The translations under genes and the position numbers were made by a program. Shown here one piece after another: positions 16,998-25,025 of a DNA stretch of 49,053 nt. The notes under the pieces were generated by a model, which saw nothing but the letters and a program-made list of their open reading frames with translations, made no database searches and was not told the origin of the DNA. Within the stretch, counting starts at the first letter, position 1, and each line of letters starts with the position of its first letter. This DNA comes from a virus. The DNA lies in IMG/VR virus record IMGVR_UViG_3300025097_000996, positions 1 to 49,053 of that record. One strand, 5' to 3'.

Positions 16998-18680
16998 ATG
17001 GCTAAAATATCAGAATTTCTTCCAGATGTGCCTCAAGTAGCTAAGACTATTTCAAATTTGAACGAACAGATTAATATGTTACAGCTTATGAAATCTGCTG
17101 GGGATACTGGACAAGCTCCTACTATTGGGTTGGATCATGTAGTCAATACATGGGTTCGACATCAAATGGCGTATCGCCAACAACTTGTAATGGATTTACA
17201 GACTATTACTTTTTCTGTACAAGAAATTAGAGGTCCATTAACACATATTACAGGTGAAGTATTTAGAAGGGGTATGAAAATTGTCCCAATAGTTAAAAAC
17301 CCAGATAAAGCTCAACTAACTAGATTTAGTAGATTTTTAACTGATGCGAATGTATTTGACCAAAGTTTAGAAGAAGTATTAAGACAATTCCATTTTGATG
17401 TTAATTCAATTGATGATGGATTTTTATATTTAGCTAAAGAATATGAAGAGTTGGGTGATGGTAAAATCGGTGCTAAAGTTAAAGAAATAAGACGTTTAAA
17501 CCCAGCTTTAGTAGAGTTTGATTTAGATGCTGCCGGACTTCCAAAAAATGCTCATTTTATTTGTCCATTAGACAGAACTGATATAGCTGAAGAACCGGGC
17601 AAATCTAAAAAAGGATATAAAAGAATTCCTGCAATGTATAAATACTATCACAGGAATCAACATATGTATTTGGCAGATTCAGAAGTAATACATTTATCTA
17701 AATTCTCACCATCTGAAACTTATGGATGGTCTCCTATTTTAACAGTGTTTGAAAAAGCATTGACTCTAATAGGTATGGATAAAAATTTATATAGATATTT
17801 CTTTGAAAGAAAAATGCCAGCCTCTATGATTATGGTAACTACTGATGATCCTGAGAGTTTGAGAAGAGAAAGAGCTCATATTGCAGCTCAAACTAGACTT
17901 GATCCAAACTTTATTCCTATGGTAGCAGTATCATCTAGAAACAATAGAGGTAGAGTTGATATGGTAAGATTGTTCCACACTCTTCAAGAGATGGACTATA
18001 TGCCAATTAAACAAGAAATTAGAGAAAGAATTGCATCTATGTGGGGAGTATCTCCTACATGGCAAGGAACACCTGAAGCATTTGGTGGTTTATCAAACAC
18101 TACACAAAACTTAACAGTAATGAGTAGAGTGGTAGAATCAGATCAAAGACTATTCCACGACAAAATTTTTCCTGAATTGTTTAGAGCTTTTGGAATTACA
18201 GATTGGGAAATTGAATTACCACAACCTGAAGAAAAAGCTGAAGCAACTATTATTTCCCATGCTCAACAAAAAGTTGCAATTGCAAATCAATTAGCACAAT
18301 TAGGCTTTACTATTGAGTTGAAAGACCCTGAAGTAGATATAAAAGAGGCTGAATTTCTAGTTAGTGGAGAAGCAGTTCCAGCAGCTAAGATGCAAGGAGA
18401 ACAACAAGCAATGCAATTAGAACAACAACAGCAGCAAATTGAACAGGCTAAACAGCAGGCTGAAATGGCTCAAATGCAATCAGCTATTGAAGAGGGAGCT
18501 GGTGAAGAAGGTGGTGAAGAAGGCGAAGAAATGGAAAAAAGTATCCGTGGATTTAAAGATTTAGATGAACTTCTTGACTATAAACCAAAGGAAAAAGCAG
18601 AAGATGAAGAAGATGAAGAAGATGAAGAAGATGAATATTCACATGTGGAAGAAGTTGAAGATGAAGAACATGATTATTAG
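16998..18680 (+). CDS. Portal protein
   Basis: The 560-residue protein sits downstream of TerL (with the reductase and one unknown gene between). Portal-like features include LVMDLQTITFSVQEIRGPLT, the EVIHLSKFSPSETYGWSPIL segment typical of phage portals, and a helical stem around KQEIRERIASMWGVSP. The ring of portal subunits is the channel for DNA entry and exit. The C-terminal 100 residues are unusual: a Gln-rich stretch (QQAMQLEQQQQQIEQAKQQA) followed by a strongly acidic tail (EDEEDEEDEEDEYSHVEEVE), both absent from typical portals. Confidence 0.85.
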   Translation: MAKISEFLPDVPQVAKTISNLNEQINMLQLMKSAGDTGQAPTIGLDHVVNTWVRHQMAYRQQLVMDLQTITFSVQEIRGPLTHITGEVFRRGMKIVPIVKNPDKAQLTRFSRFLTDANVFDQSLEEVLRQFHFDVNSIDDGFLYLAKEYEELGDGKIGAKVKEIRRLNPALVEFDLDAAGLPKNAHFICPLDRTDIAEEPGKSKKGYKRIPAMYKYYHRNQHMYLADSEVIHLSKFSPSETYGWSPILTVFEKALTLIGMDKNLYRYFFERKMPASMIMVTTDDPESLRRERAHIAAQTRLDPNFIPMVAVSSRNNRGRVDMVRLFHTLQEMDYMPIKQEIRERIASMWGVSPTWQGTPEAFGGLSNTTQNLTVMSRVVESDQRLFHDKIFPELFRAFGITDWEIELPQPEEKAEATIISHAQQKVAIANQLAQLGFTIELKDPEVDIKEAEFLVSGEAVPAAKMQGEQQAMQLEQQQQQIEQAKQQAEMAQMQSAIEEGAGEEGGEEGEEMEKSIRGFKDLDELLDYKPKEKAEDEEDEEDEEDEYSHVEEVEDEEHDY

Positions 18681-18688
18681 GAGATAAT

Positions 18689-21600
18689 ATGGTTTGGATA
18701 CAGAAACAAGGTAGAGAGGGCTTAATCCCCAAAAAAATTTCTGAAACTGTTCACCCTAAACAAGGGCTTCCATTTGAACGTAGAACTACTGTGTATGTGA
18801 AGCCAGAAGTTCCTGAGTTTGTAAATGAATGGTTAAATAATTTTGATTCTAAAGTTCCAATTTATTTAGTTGGAGGTTCAGTTAGAGATTCTATATTAGG
18901 AAAAGCTCCAAAAGATGTAGATGTAATTACTTTTAGTCCTAAAAAAGATGTAGAAGCAGCTCTTAAAACCGTTAAAACAAAATTCTATCAAGGTGGTAAA
19001 AATTTACCTAATTTAGTTACTGCCAATTTAGGTAAAAACCAATTGATTGATATTTTAAGTACGGACACAGATATCGAAACTGAATTAGTCAGAAGAGATT
19101 TCACTATAAATGCAATGGCTCAAAAACCTAATGGAGAAGTTATTGATCCTTTTGGAGGACGTAAAGATTTAAAAGAAGGAATTTTAAGATCACCTAAAGA
19201 TGATAGTGATAAAGTTTTTAAAGATGATCCTTTAAGAATGTTTAGAGCAGCACGATTTATTGGGCAGTTAAATTTAAAACCCCATAGTTCAGTTACTGAT
19301 GCTATTAAAAAACATAGAAGTTTACTTGAGGATTTACCAAAAGAAAGAATTGGAAAAGAACTTGGACTTATATTATTTTCAAAAGATCCAACTAAAGGAT
19401 TAAACTTTCTAAAAGAAAATGATATTTTAAAATATATTGACCCAGCTTTGCAAAGAACAGTTGGATTTGTTCAAAATATGGATGGACATGATAATGATGT
19501 CTGGAATCATACAATGAAAGCTTTAGAACATCATATTAAACAAGATGAAAAATATCCTGATTTAACTACCAGACTTGCAATATTATATCACAATGTTGGA
19601 AAACCTGCAACTGCCGATAAAAATAATAGTTCGTTTAATAACTATGAAGGAGTGGGGGCTCAATTAACTGAAGAAGGACTTAATATGTTACGTTTTCCTG
19701 CTGATATTGTAGATACAGTTAGAAAATTAGTTCAACACCACACTTCTCCTAAAACTGCTAAAACAGAAGGAGATCATAGAAGAATACAACTTAAATTAAG
19801 AGATGACGTAGCGAAATTAAATTACTTAGCTACTGCTCATGAAGTTGGTAAAGAAGGAAATACAGATGCAGATACTTCACATATTGTAAACTTTCAAGAT
19901 AGAATTGATAATTTAGAGCCTGTAGAAGCTGAAGGTGAAGGTTCCTCTAATCTTTCTCCATTAAGTGGTAAAGAAATAATGGATGAACTTGATATTAAAC
20001 CTAATAGAAAAGGTGGTGGGCAACAGATAGGACAAATTAAAGACTATCTCAATACTTTAGTTATTGAAGGTGAATTAAAACAATCTGATAAAGAGACAGC
20101 TTTAAAAAGAGCAAAAGCATACAATTCAACTTTCACAAAAAAATCCAATAATGTTTTAAAAAATTGGTTAAATATATTAAAAGCTGATGATGATGGGATA
20201 GATATACATCCAGAAACTGGTGAGGTTTCTTGGAAAGTAGATAAAGTAGCCCATAGAGAATCAATAGAAAATAAACAAAGTGAATTATTTGATAATAAAA
20301 GACGTAACTTAAAGTTAGTTCCAAGAAAACTTACAGATAAAAATGGTAAGGAAGTTACACGATGGTGTAGACCGGGTTGGGAAAATGTACCTCAATCTGA
20401 AGGTGGTATGGTCACAGATCCTAACTCTATGTATTTTGGAAAATTCCCTATAAAAACTCATGGACATGATCCTTTCGATCCTAACTCAATGACAGAAACC
20501 AAAAAGGGTGACAAATTTATTACTGGTGTTAGATTAGCTCACGAAGATGACAATCATGATACACATAAACACTTCACAGGTGAAGGTAAAAAGGGTAAAA
20601 AGGTTCCATGGGGTATACATGATATGCATATAAGCCATGATCCATATGATGAATTTCTACATAAAGGTAAAAATAAAGCTACAGGAAATCTAAGTAGATC
20701 TCACGGTCCGGGAATGACCGACCCAGAAATTATAGCAATAAAAGATATTCAAAAAGAATATCAACTAAAAGCTCTACGAAAACAATTACCTTTATTAACT
20801 ACAGAACTTGATAAACAATATAATAGTGAAACACCTGATGTAAGAGCTTTAATTACAGGTATAATGATGGAAACAGGGCTTAGGATAGGGAATCCTGCTG
20901 ATGCAATTAAAAAAATAAAAGATCCTAAAGTAGCAGAGTCATATGCAACTTCTACATTTAAAAAGAAACACATATCAATAAAAGGTGATACAATTAGATA
21001 TAATTTTCCGGGAAAAAATAAAACTATTCAATCTGGTTCTTTTAAACATAAAGGATTAGCAAAAGGTTTAACAACTGTATTGAAAACTAAGAAGGATGAT
21101 GATTTTGTGTTTGAACAAAATGGTAAATTTTATGATGAAGATGGCGTAAAGGACTATCACAATAAGATTATGAAAGTTGCTAAGGGTCATGTAATAAAAA
21201 ATCATAATTTTAGACATAGAAAAGCAACTACTATGACAATTAAAAATGTTACTGAATTTATTGAGAAAGCAAAAAATTTATCTTTTATAAAGACAAAGGG
21301 AGATTTTCAAGACTTTCAAAAACGAATGGCTACTGATGCAGCAAGACAATTAAATCACCCAGATACTAAAGGTGAATTTTGGAACACTGATATGACTTTA
21401 AAGTCTTATATTATGCCAAGTTCATTTTCTTATGTTGATGAAAATAACAATCAAGTTTTAATAAAAGATCAAGTAGATAACGAAAACAAAAAACTTTCAA
21501 ATGACTATCAAAATAGAATGGGAGAATTAACAGGCACAAAAAAATATGAGAAAGTTCCACTTAAAACTGTACAATTAGATAAAGCCTATGATGGCAAAGA

Positions 21601-21988
21601 ATTTGATCCAACTAGGAAAAAAGAGAAAGATATAGACACTTATTTTGAAAATAGGAAAGAGAAAGAGGAAGATAGGAACTATGGGTTAGATAAAATTCCA
21701 CCTCATATGAGACCTAGACCAAAATATTATACTAAAACATGGATTGAAGGATTAGCGGATAAAGGATATATATCTCCTATGATTAAATCTTTTAGTCCAG
21801 ATAGTTCTAAAATGTGGTTCATTCAAGGAAATACAGATTTCGTAGCACATTTAGACTCAACAGGAGTAAGTCATGTTGAAAAGGCTACCTTTGCTCCATT
21901 ACCCTCAAATGCTACTAATACAATAAGTTACGCCCCATCAGCCTCAAATAAGAGACGGGAGGAAGATATTGATGAAGAAGAAGAATAA
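18689..21988 (+). CDS. Fusion: CCA-adding/poly(A)-polymerase-like nucleotidyltransferase, HD-like domain, type IB topoisomerase
   Basis: The 1099-residue product has at least three parts. Residues 55-195 match class II CCA-adding/PAP enzymes: VGGSVRDSILG at 61-71, DVD at 76-78, RRDFTINAMA at 135-144 and DDPLRMFRAARF at 179-190. Residues 270-355 look like the HD domain of those enzymes, but the HD pair is His-Asn in LYHNVGKP. Residues 700-915 resemble a type IB topoisomerase: ETGLRIGN (R732), FPGKNKT (K776), HNFRHRKAT (R842) and KSYIMP with the probable nucleophile Y907. The end is acidic. It lies nine bases after the portal gene in the head operon, so the protein may be packaged. The fusion itself is read directly as one uninterrupted frame. 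Confidence 0.8.
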   Translation: MVWIQKQGREGLIPKKISETVHPKQGLPFERRTTVYVKPEVPEFVNEWLNNFDSKVPIYLVGGSVRDSILGKAPKDVDVITFSPKKDVEAALKTVKTKFYQGGKNLPNLVTANLGKNQLIDILSTDTDIETELVRRDFTINAMAQKPNGEVIDPFGGRKDLKEGILRSPKDDSDKVFKDDPLRMFRAARFIGQLNLKPHSSVTDAIKKHRSLLEDLPKERIGKELGLILFSKDPTKGLNFLKENDILKYIDPALQRTVGFVQNMDGHDNDVWNHTMKALEHHIKQDEKYPDLTTRLAILYHNVGKPATADKNNSSFNNYEGVGAQLTEEGLNMLRFPADIVDTVRKLVQHHTSPKTAKTEGDHRRIQLKLRDDVAKLNYLATAHEVGKEGNTDADTSHIVNFQDRIDNLEPVEAEGEGSSNLSPLSGKEIMDELDIKPNRKGGGQQIGQIKDYLNTLVIEGELKQSDKETALKRAKAYNSTFTKKSNNVLKNWLNILKADDDGIDIHPETGEVSWKVDKVAHRESIENKQSELFDNKRRNLKLVPRKLTDKNGKEVTRWCRPGWENVPQSEGGMVTDPNSMYFGKFPIKTHGHDPFDPNSMTETKKGDKFITGVRLAHEDDNHDTHKHFTGEGKKGKKVPWGIHDMHISHDPYDEFLHKGKNKATGNLSRSHGPGMTDPEIIAIKDIQKEYQLKALRKQLPLLTTELDKQYNSETPDVRALITGIMMETGLRIGNPADAIKKIKDPKVAESYATSTFKKKHISIKGDTIRYNFPGKNKTIQSGSFKHKGLAKGLTTVLKTKKDDDFVFEQNGKFYDEDGVKDYHNKIMKVAKGHVIKNHNFRHRKATTMTIKNVTEFIEKAKNLSFIKTKGDFQDFQKRMATDAARQLNHPDTKGEFWNTDMTLKSYIMPSSFSYVDENNNQVLIKDQVDNENKKLSNDYQNRMGELTGTKKYEKVPLKTVQLDKAYDGKEFDPTRKKEKDIDTYFENRKEKEEDRNYGLDKIPPHMRPRPKYYTKTWIEGLADKGYISPMIKSFSPDSSKMWFIQGNTDFVAHLDSTGVSHVEKATFAPLPSNATNTISYAPSASNKRREEDIDEEEE

Positions 21989-22844
21989 AACACTTAATAA
22001 ATTATTAAAATTATTAAAAGAAGGGGGAGGAGCTGCCACTTCTGGAAGCTTTGGAGATGGTGGTGGAACTGTATTCACATCTACCGATTCAGGTATATTT
22101 ACTCCTACTTATGGTGGTGGAGGTTCTAAAAGACGTAGACCTCACATCAGAAAACCAAAAACAAAGAAGAGTGGTATTGAAAGATTAGATGCATTTCTTA
22201 GAGAATTTAGTCCTGTGCCTAAATCAGTAGAAAAAAGTAAATTAACATCTGACGCATTAATTCAATTAGTTGATTCTGTTAGAAAAGCAGAATATCCAAC
22301 TAGAGGTTATGGGGGCAATTTAGGTAGGAAACAATTAGATTGGAAGAAACCTAATAGTAATGAAGAACCTCCAAAAGTTTCTGAATTTAAAGGTGAAATT
22401 AATCATGAAGAAGATGAATCAGCAGTGATTGAACAAAAAGATATGGAACAAAAGATTAGAAATTTAGATGATAAATCTAGAAAAGAAGGTAGAGATCATT
22501 CAACTGAAGATGAAACTATGTCAGCAGATACACCTGAATTAGTTACTTTAAAAGGTTTATCTCCATCAGCTGATGATTCTAATCCTTATAAAAGAGGAGG
22601 CAAGATGGATAATATTGATGATAATCCTGAAATAAAAAAGGATGAATTAGATAAATTTATAGACAAATATCTAACTATAGATAAAGAAGTAGGTGGGGCA
22701 GCTACTCAAACAACTTTTCAAGAAAGAGAAGTACTTGATGAAGATGAGGATGAAAAAGAAGAAGACATGATTGAAGAAGAAAAGCATGTAAAAGAAGTAG
22801 TGCATCCTAAAGGACAAAAAGAAACATATTCTACAGATGAATAG
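21972..22844 (+). CDS. Gly-rich, acidic low-complexity protein of the head module
   Basis: The 290-residue product has a Gly-rich head (GGGAATSGSFGDGGGTVFTS), a basic patch (GGGGSKRRRPHIRKPKTKKS) and a long acidic tail (EDEDEKEEDMIEEE). The start is the ATG nine bases after GGAGG; a TTG one codon earlier is also possible. It overlaps the fusion gene by 17 bases. It may be a head-assembly or internal virion protein. No family was recognised. Confidence 0.65.
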   Translation: MKKKNKTLNKLLKLLKEGGGAATSGSFGDGGGTVFTSTDSGIFTPTYGGGGSKRRRPHIRKPKTKKSGIERLDAFLREFSPVPKSVEKSKLTSDALIQLVDSVRKAEYPTRGYGGNLGRKQLDWKKPNSNEEPPKVSEFKGEINHEEDESAVIEQKDMEQKIRNLDDKSRKEGRDHSTEDETMSADTPELVTLKGLSPSADDSNPYKRGGKMDNIDDNPEIKKDELDKFIDKYLTIDKEVGGAATQTTFQEREVLDEDEDEKEEDMIEEEKHVKEVVHPKGQKETYSTDE

Positions 22845-22855
22845 AGGAAATACTC

Positions 22856-22873
22856 CTCAAAATCTAGTATAAT
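22856..22873 (+). promoter_or_regulatory. Putative phage-specific promoter (TAGTATAATA class)
   Basis: CTCAAAATCTAGTATAATA ends with TATAAT at 22868-22873 and is followed by ATATAGA. No TTGACA lies at the right distance. The same YAAAA-nn-TAGTATAATA pattern occurs near 24871 and 28238. It would drive the phosphoesterase and thioredoxin genes. Confidence 0.5.
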
Positions 22874-22906
22874 AATATAGAACAATATTTAGAAAAGGGG
22901 GACAAC

Positions 22907-22945
22907 ATGTGGTACACTCCACAGGTGTTGAAAGGTATCAAATAG
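22907..22945 (+). CDS. Possible 12-residue leader peptide
   Basis: A purine-rich AAAAGGGGGA site precedes an ATG encoding MWYTPQVLKGIK and a TAG. It is the first start codon after the putative promoter at 22868 and lies immediately before a second promoter. It is too short to be sure; it could be a leader or chance. Confidence 0.25.
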   Translation: MWYTPQVLKGIK

Positions 22946-22946
22946 C

Positions 22947-22974
22947 TTGACAAATCCAAAATATGTGATAAAAT
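22947..22974 (+). promoter_or_regulatory. Sigma-70-type promoter
   Basis: TTGACA at 22947-22952 and TAAAAT at 22969-22974 with a 16-base spacer. The flank AGCTTGACAAAT is shared with the promoter at 218, which suggests a common origin or a shared control site. It lies upstream of the phosphoesterase gene. Confidence 0.65.
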
Positions 22975-23282
22975 ATAATAGAAGCACTAAAAATAAATGT
23001 GATAGATGTGGTGGTTTTATAATCTTTGATGAAGACAATGATTTAAAATGTGTGCAGTGTGGAAGACAAATAATACTAAAATTAGCAAGGAGCAAACATG
23101 TGGAACAAAGGAGAGACAAAGATACCGGTAAAGGCACAATCAGAACTGGTAAGAAGAAGACAAGCGGGAACAACGTGGACAAGTCTATCGGAATGGCTAA
23201 AATCAGCATTCGGGATAGAAATACACCGAACCAACATTCAAAGATGGTACGACAAAGAGGTTTATTTAGATCAAGAAGATGA
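22965..23282 (+). CDS. Zinc-ribbon reading frame overlapping the phosphoesterase gene
   Basis: The first third is a convincing zinc ribbon: CDRCGG, then 12 residues on, CVQCGR. The rest is basic and Gln/Thr-rich and runs for 185 bases across the phosphoesterase N-terminus in another frame. No good ribosome site or start was found; GTG at 22965 lies inside the promoter. It may be a decayed small zinc protein or a true overlapping gene. Confidence 0.3.
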   Translation: MIKYNRSTKNKCDRCGGFIIFDEDNDLKCVQCGRQIILKLARSKHVEQRRDKDTGKGTIRTGKKKTSGNNVDKSIGMAKISIRDRNTPNQHSKMVRQRGLFRSRR

Positions 23283-24456
23283 ACTATTAGATCCTGAAGT
23301 AGACCCTACTTATCATATTAAGATGAGTAAAAAAGCAGAAACCTATAAAGCGGAATCTAGGTATTTCAAAAAATTATATGAGACTACAATCAAAGATCAA
23401 GCTAAACAAGAAATCTTTGAAGAATCAATTATTAAATTAGCACCTGCATTTAATAAAGCTAAAAAAGTGAAGATTCGAAAGCCTTCAGGAAAAACTAAGG
23501 GTAACAGTGCTCAAAGTATGATTGCTCCTTTAACTGATACTCATGTTGGAGATAGAGTTGAAAGTGATCAAATGGCAGGTTTGAATCATTACAACATTGA
23601 CATCTTCAACCGAAGGCTTTATGGATGGGCAAATCAAGTATTAACTCTTGCTGAAATGCGAAGAACTTATGCAGAAGTTGACGAACTTGTGGTTCCAATG
23701 CTTGGAGATATGATTAGTGGTGATATTCATGAAGAACTTGCTAGAACTAATGTTGACAATTGTATGGGACAAATGATTAGGGGAGCAAATCTTATTGCTC
23801 AAGCTCTAATGTTTCTAGCTCCTCATTTCAATAAAATGAGAGTTCCTTGTGTAGTAGGTAATCATGGTCGTATGACTAGGAAACCTCCTATGAAAGATAA
23901 GCATCAAGATTGGGATTATATGTTATATCAATGGATTGCAGCTTTCTGCAGAAATCAAGATAACATTGAATTCCATATTCCAAAAACATTCTCAACTACA
24001 ATAGAAGTAGCTAACAGACAAATATTTTTAACACATGGAGACTTTATAAATGGAGCTGGTAGTGGTACTGCTATTACTAAAGGTGTGTTAAACATGAGAA
24101 ATGTACTTCAATTCAGGAGAGGATTAGAAGATGAGATTAGAAATCTTGAGATTAAAAATCTTGAACAATCAGGAATGTCAACATACTTTGATACAGTATT
24201 GATGGGACATTTTCACCGAATAGATGAAATAGATATAGGTACAGGAGCAATACATTTGTGTGGCTGCATGAAGGGTGGAGATGAATTTGCTATGCAAAGA
24301 GTTCAAGCAATCAATAAACCAAGACAACTTGTATTATATTACCATCCAAAATATGGAGAGATTGGTAAGGAAATCATATATTTAAATAGATACGATTCTA
24401 CAGAAAGCGAATTTAATGATGTTATACCAGAAGTATGGCATACAAATCTACCATAA
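23098..24456 (+). CDS. Calcineurin-like metallophosphoesterase with N-terminal HTH-like region
   Basis: The 452-residue protein has the full metallophosphoesterase set: DTH at 147-149, LGD near 202-204, GNHGR near 256, THGD near 312 and GHFHR near 370. It should hydrolyse phosphoesters at a two-metal site; the substrate is unknown and could be nucleic acid. The first 60 residues (TWTSLSEWLKSAFGIEIHRT) look like a small DNA-binding helix-turn-helix of the TerS type, so the enzyme may act on DNA. AAGGAGC fixes the start. Confidence 0.85.
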   Translation: MWNKGETKIPVKAQSELVRRRQAGTTWTSLSEWLKSAFGIEIHRTNIQRWYDKEVYLDQEDELLDPEVDPTYHIKMSKKAETYKAESRYFKKLYETTIKDQAKQEIFEESIIKLAPAFNKAKKVKIRKPSGKTKGNSAQSMIAPLTDTHVGDRVESDQMAGLNHYNIDIFNRRLYGWANQVLTLAEMRRTYAEVDELVVPMLGDMISGDIHEELARTNVDNCMGQMIRGANLIAQALMFLAPHFNKMRVPCVVGNHGRMTRKPPMKDKHQDWDYMLYQWIAAFCRNQDNIEFHIPKTFSTTIEVANRQIFLTHGDFINGAGSGTAITKGVLNMRNVLQFRRGLEDEIRNLEIKNLEQSGMSTYFDTVLMGHFHRIDEIDIGTGAIHLCGCMKGGDEFAMQRVQAINKPRQLVLYYHPKYGEIGKEIIYLNRYDSTESEFNDVIPEVWHTNLP

Positions 24457-24469
24457 ACGAGGACTAAAT

Positions 24470-24823
24470 ATGAGTAATGTAATTGAATTAAATGATGAAA
24501 ATTTTGGAGACGAAGTTATAGAATCTTCTAAACCAGTATTAATAGATTTCTGGGCAGCGTGGTGTGGTCCTTGTAAAATGATTGCTCCATACGTAGAAAA
24601 GATTAGTAAGGATTATGAAGGAACATTAAAGGTATGTAAGTTAGATGTAGATGCGAATCCAGTTATGGCATCAATTTATGAAATAAAGTCTCTCCCTACA
24701 CTATTAATTTTCAAAGATGGTTCTCAAGTAGATCAAATGGTTGGTGCAGTGAGTCAAGATGTAATATCGTCTAAAGTTGATGCATATATATTTGGACAAG
24801 ATTTAACTGAAATCCCCAAATAA
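24470..24823 (+). CDS. trxA: Thioredoxin
   Basis: The 117-residue protein has the classical WCGPC site (C32, C35) in DFWAAWCGPCKMIAPY, the cis-proline in SLPTLLIFKDG, and normal length. It is a cytosolic dithiol reductant and the likely electron donor for the phage NrdJ reductase; T7 also uses host thioredoxin as polymerase processivity factor, so a link to the family A polymerase is possible but not shown. The start ATG (MSNVIELND) was chosen because GAGGA precedes it; an earlier in-frame start lies within the phosphoesterase gene. Confidence 0.93.
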   Translation: MSNVIELNDENFGDEVIESSKPVLIDFWAAWCGPCKMIAPYVEKISKDYEGTLKVCKLDVDANPVMASIYEIKSLPTLLIFKDGSQVDQMVGAVSQDVISSKVDAYIFGQDLTEIPK

Positions 24824-24859
24824 TAAGCTAATTTTATTGTATTTTTCGGAAGTTTAGAG

Positions 24860-24876
24860 CCAAAAGTTAGTATAAT
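24860..24876 (+). promoter_or_regulatory. Putative phage-specific promoter (TAGTATAATA class)
   Basis: CCAAAAGTTAGTATAATA with TATAAT at 24871-24876, followed by ATATAGACAA. It is the closest match to the copy at 22868. It lies just upstream of the membrane-protein cluster. Confidence 0.5.
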
Positions 24877-24926
24877 AATATAGACAATTAGTATCAATAT
24901 TCAAATCAAAGGTTATAAATGAGGAT

Positions 24927-25013
24927 ATGTCAACTATAGATATAATAAAAATTGCCTTCTTCATTGGAGGAAGCGTAACCATAATGCTAATTGTAGGAGA
25001 ATATACTAGCTAA
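24927..25013 (+). CDS. 28-residue single-span membrane peptide
   Basis: GAGG lies just before the ATG. The peptide is almost entirely one hydrophobic helix (IIKIAFFIGGSVTIMLIVGE). It is the first of six membrane proteins in a row. No family was recognised; holin or virion membrane roles are possible. Confidence 0.5.
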   Translation: MSTIDIIKIAFFIGGSVTIMLIVGEYTS

Positions 25014-25025
25014 GAGGACCAAAAC

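Noticed and set aside
23098-23282. Frameshift fusing the zinc ribbon to the phosphoesterase
   Set aside because: The phosphoesterase frame has a TAG at 23083-23085 just before its ATG and has its own AAGGAGC site, so a fusion product is not needed or supported.
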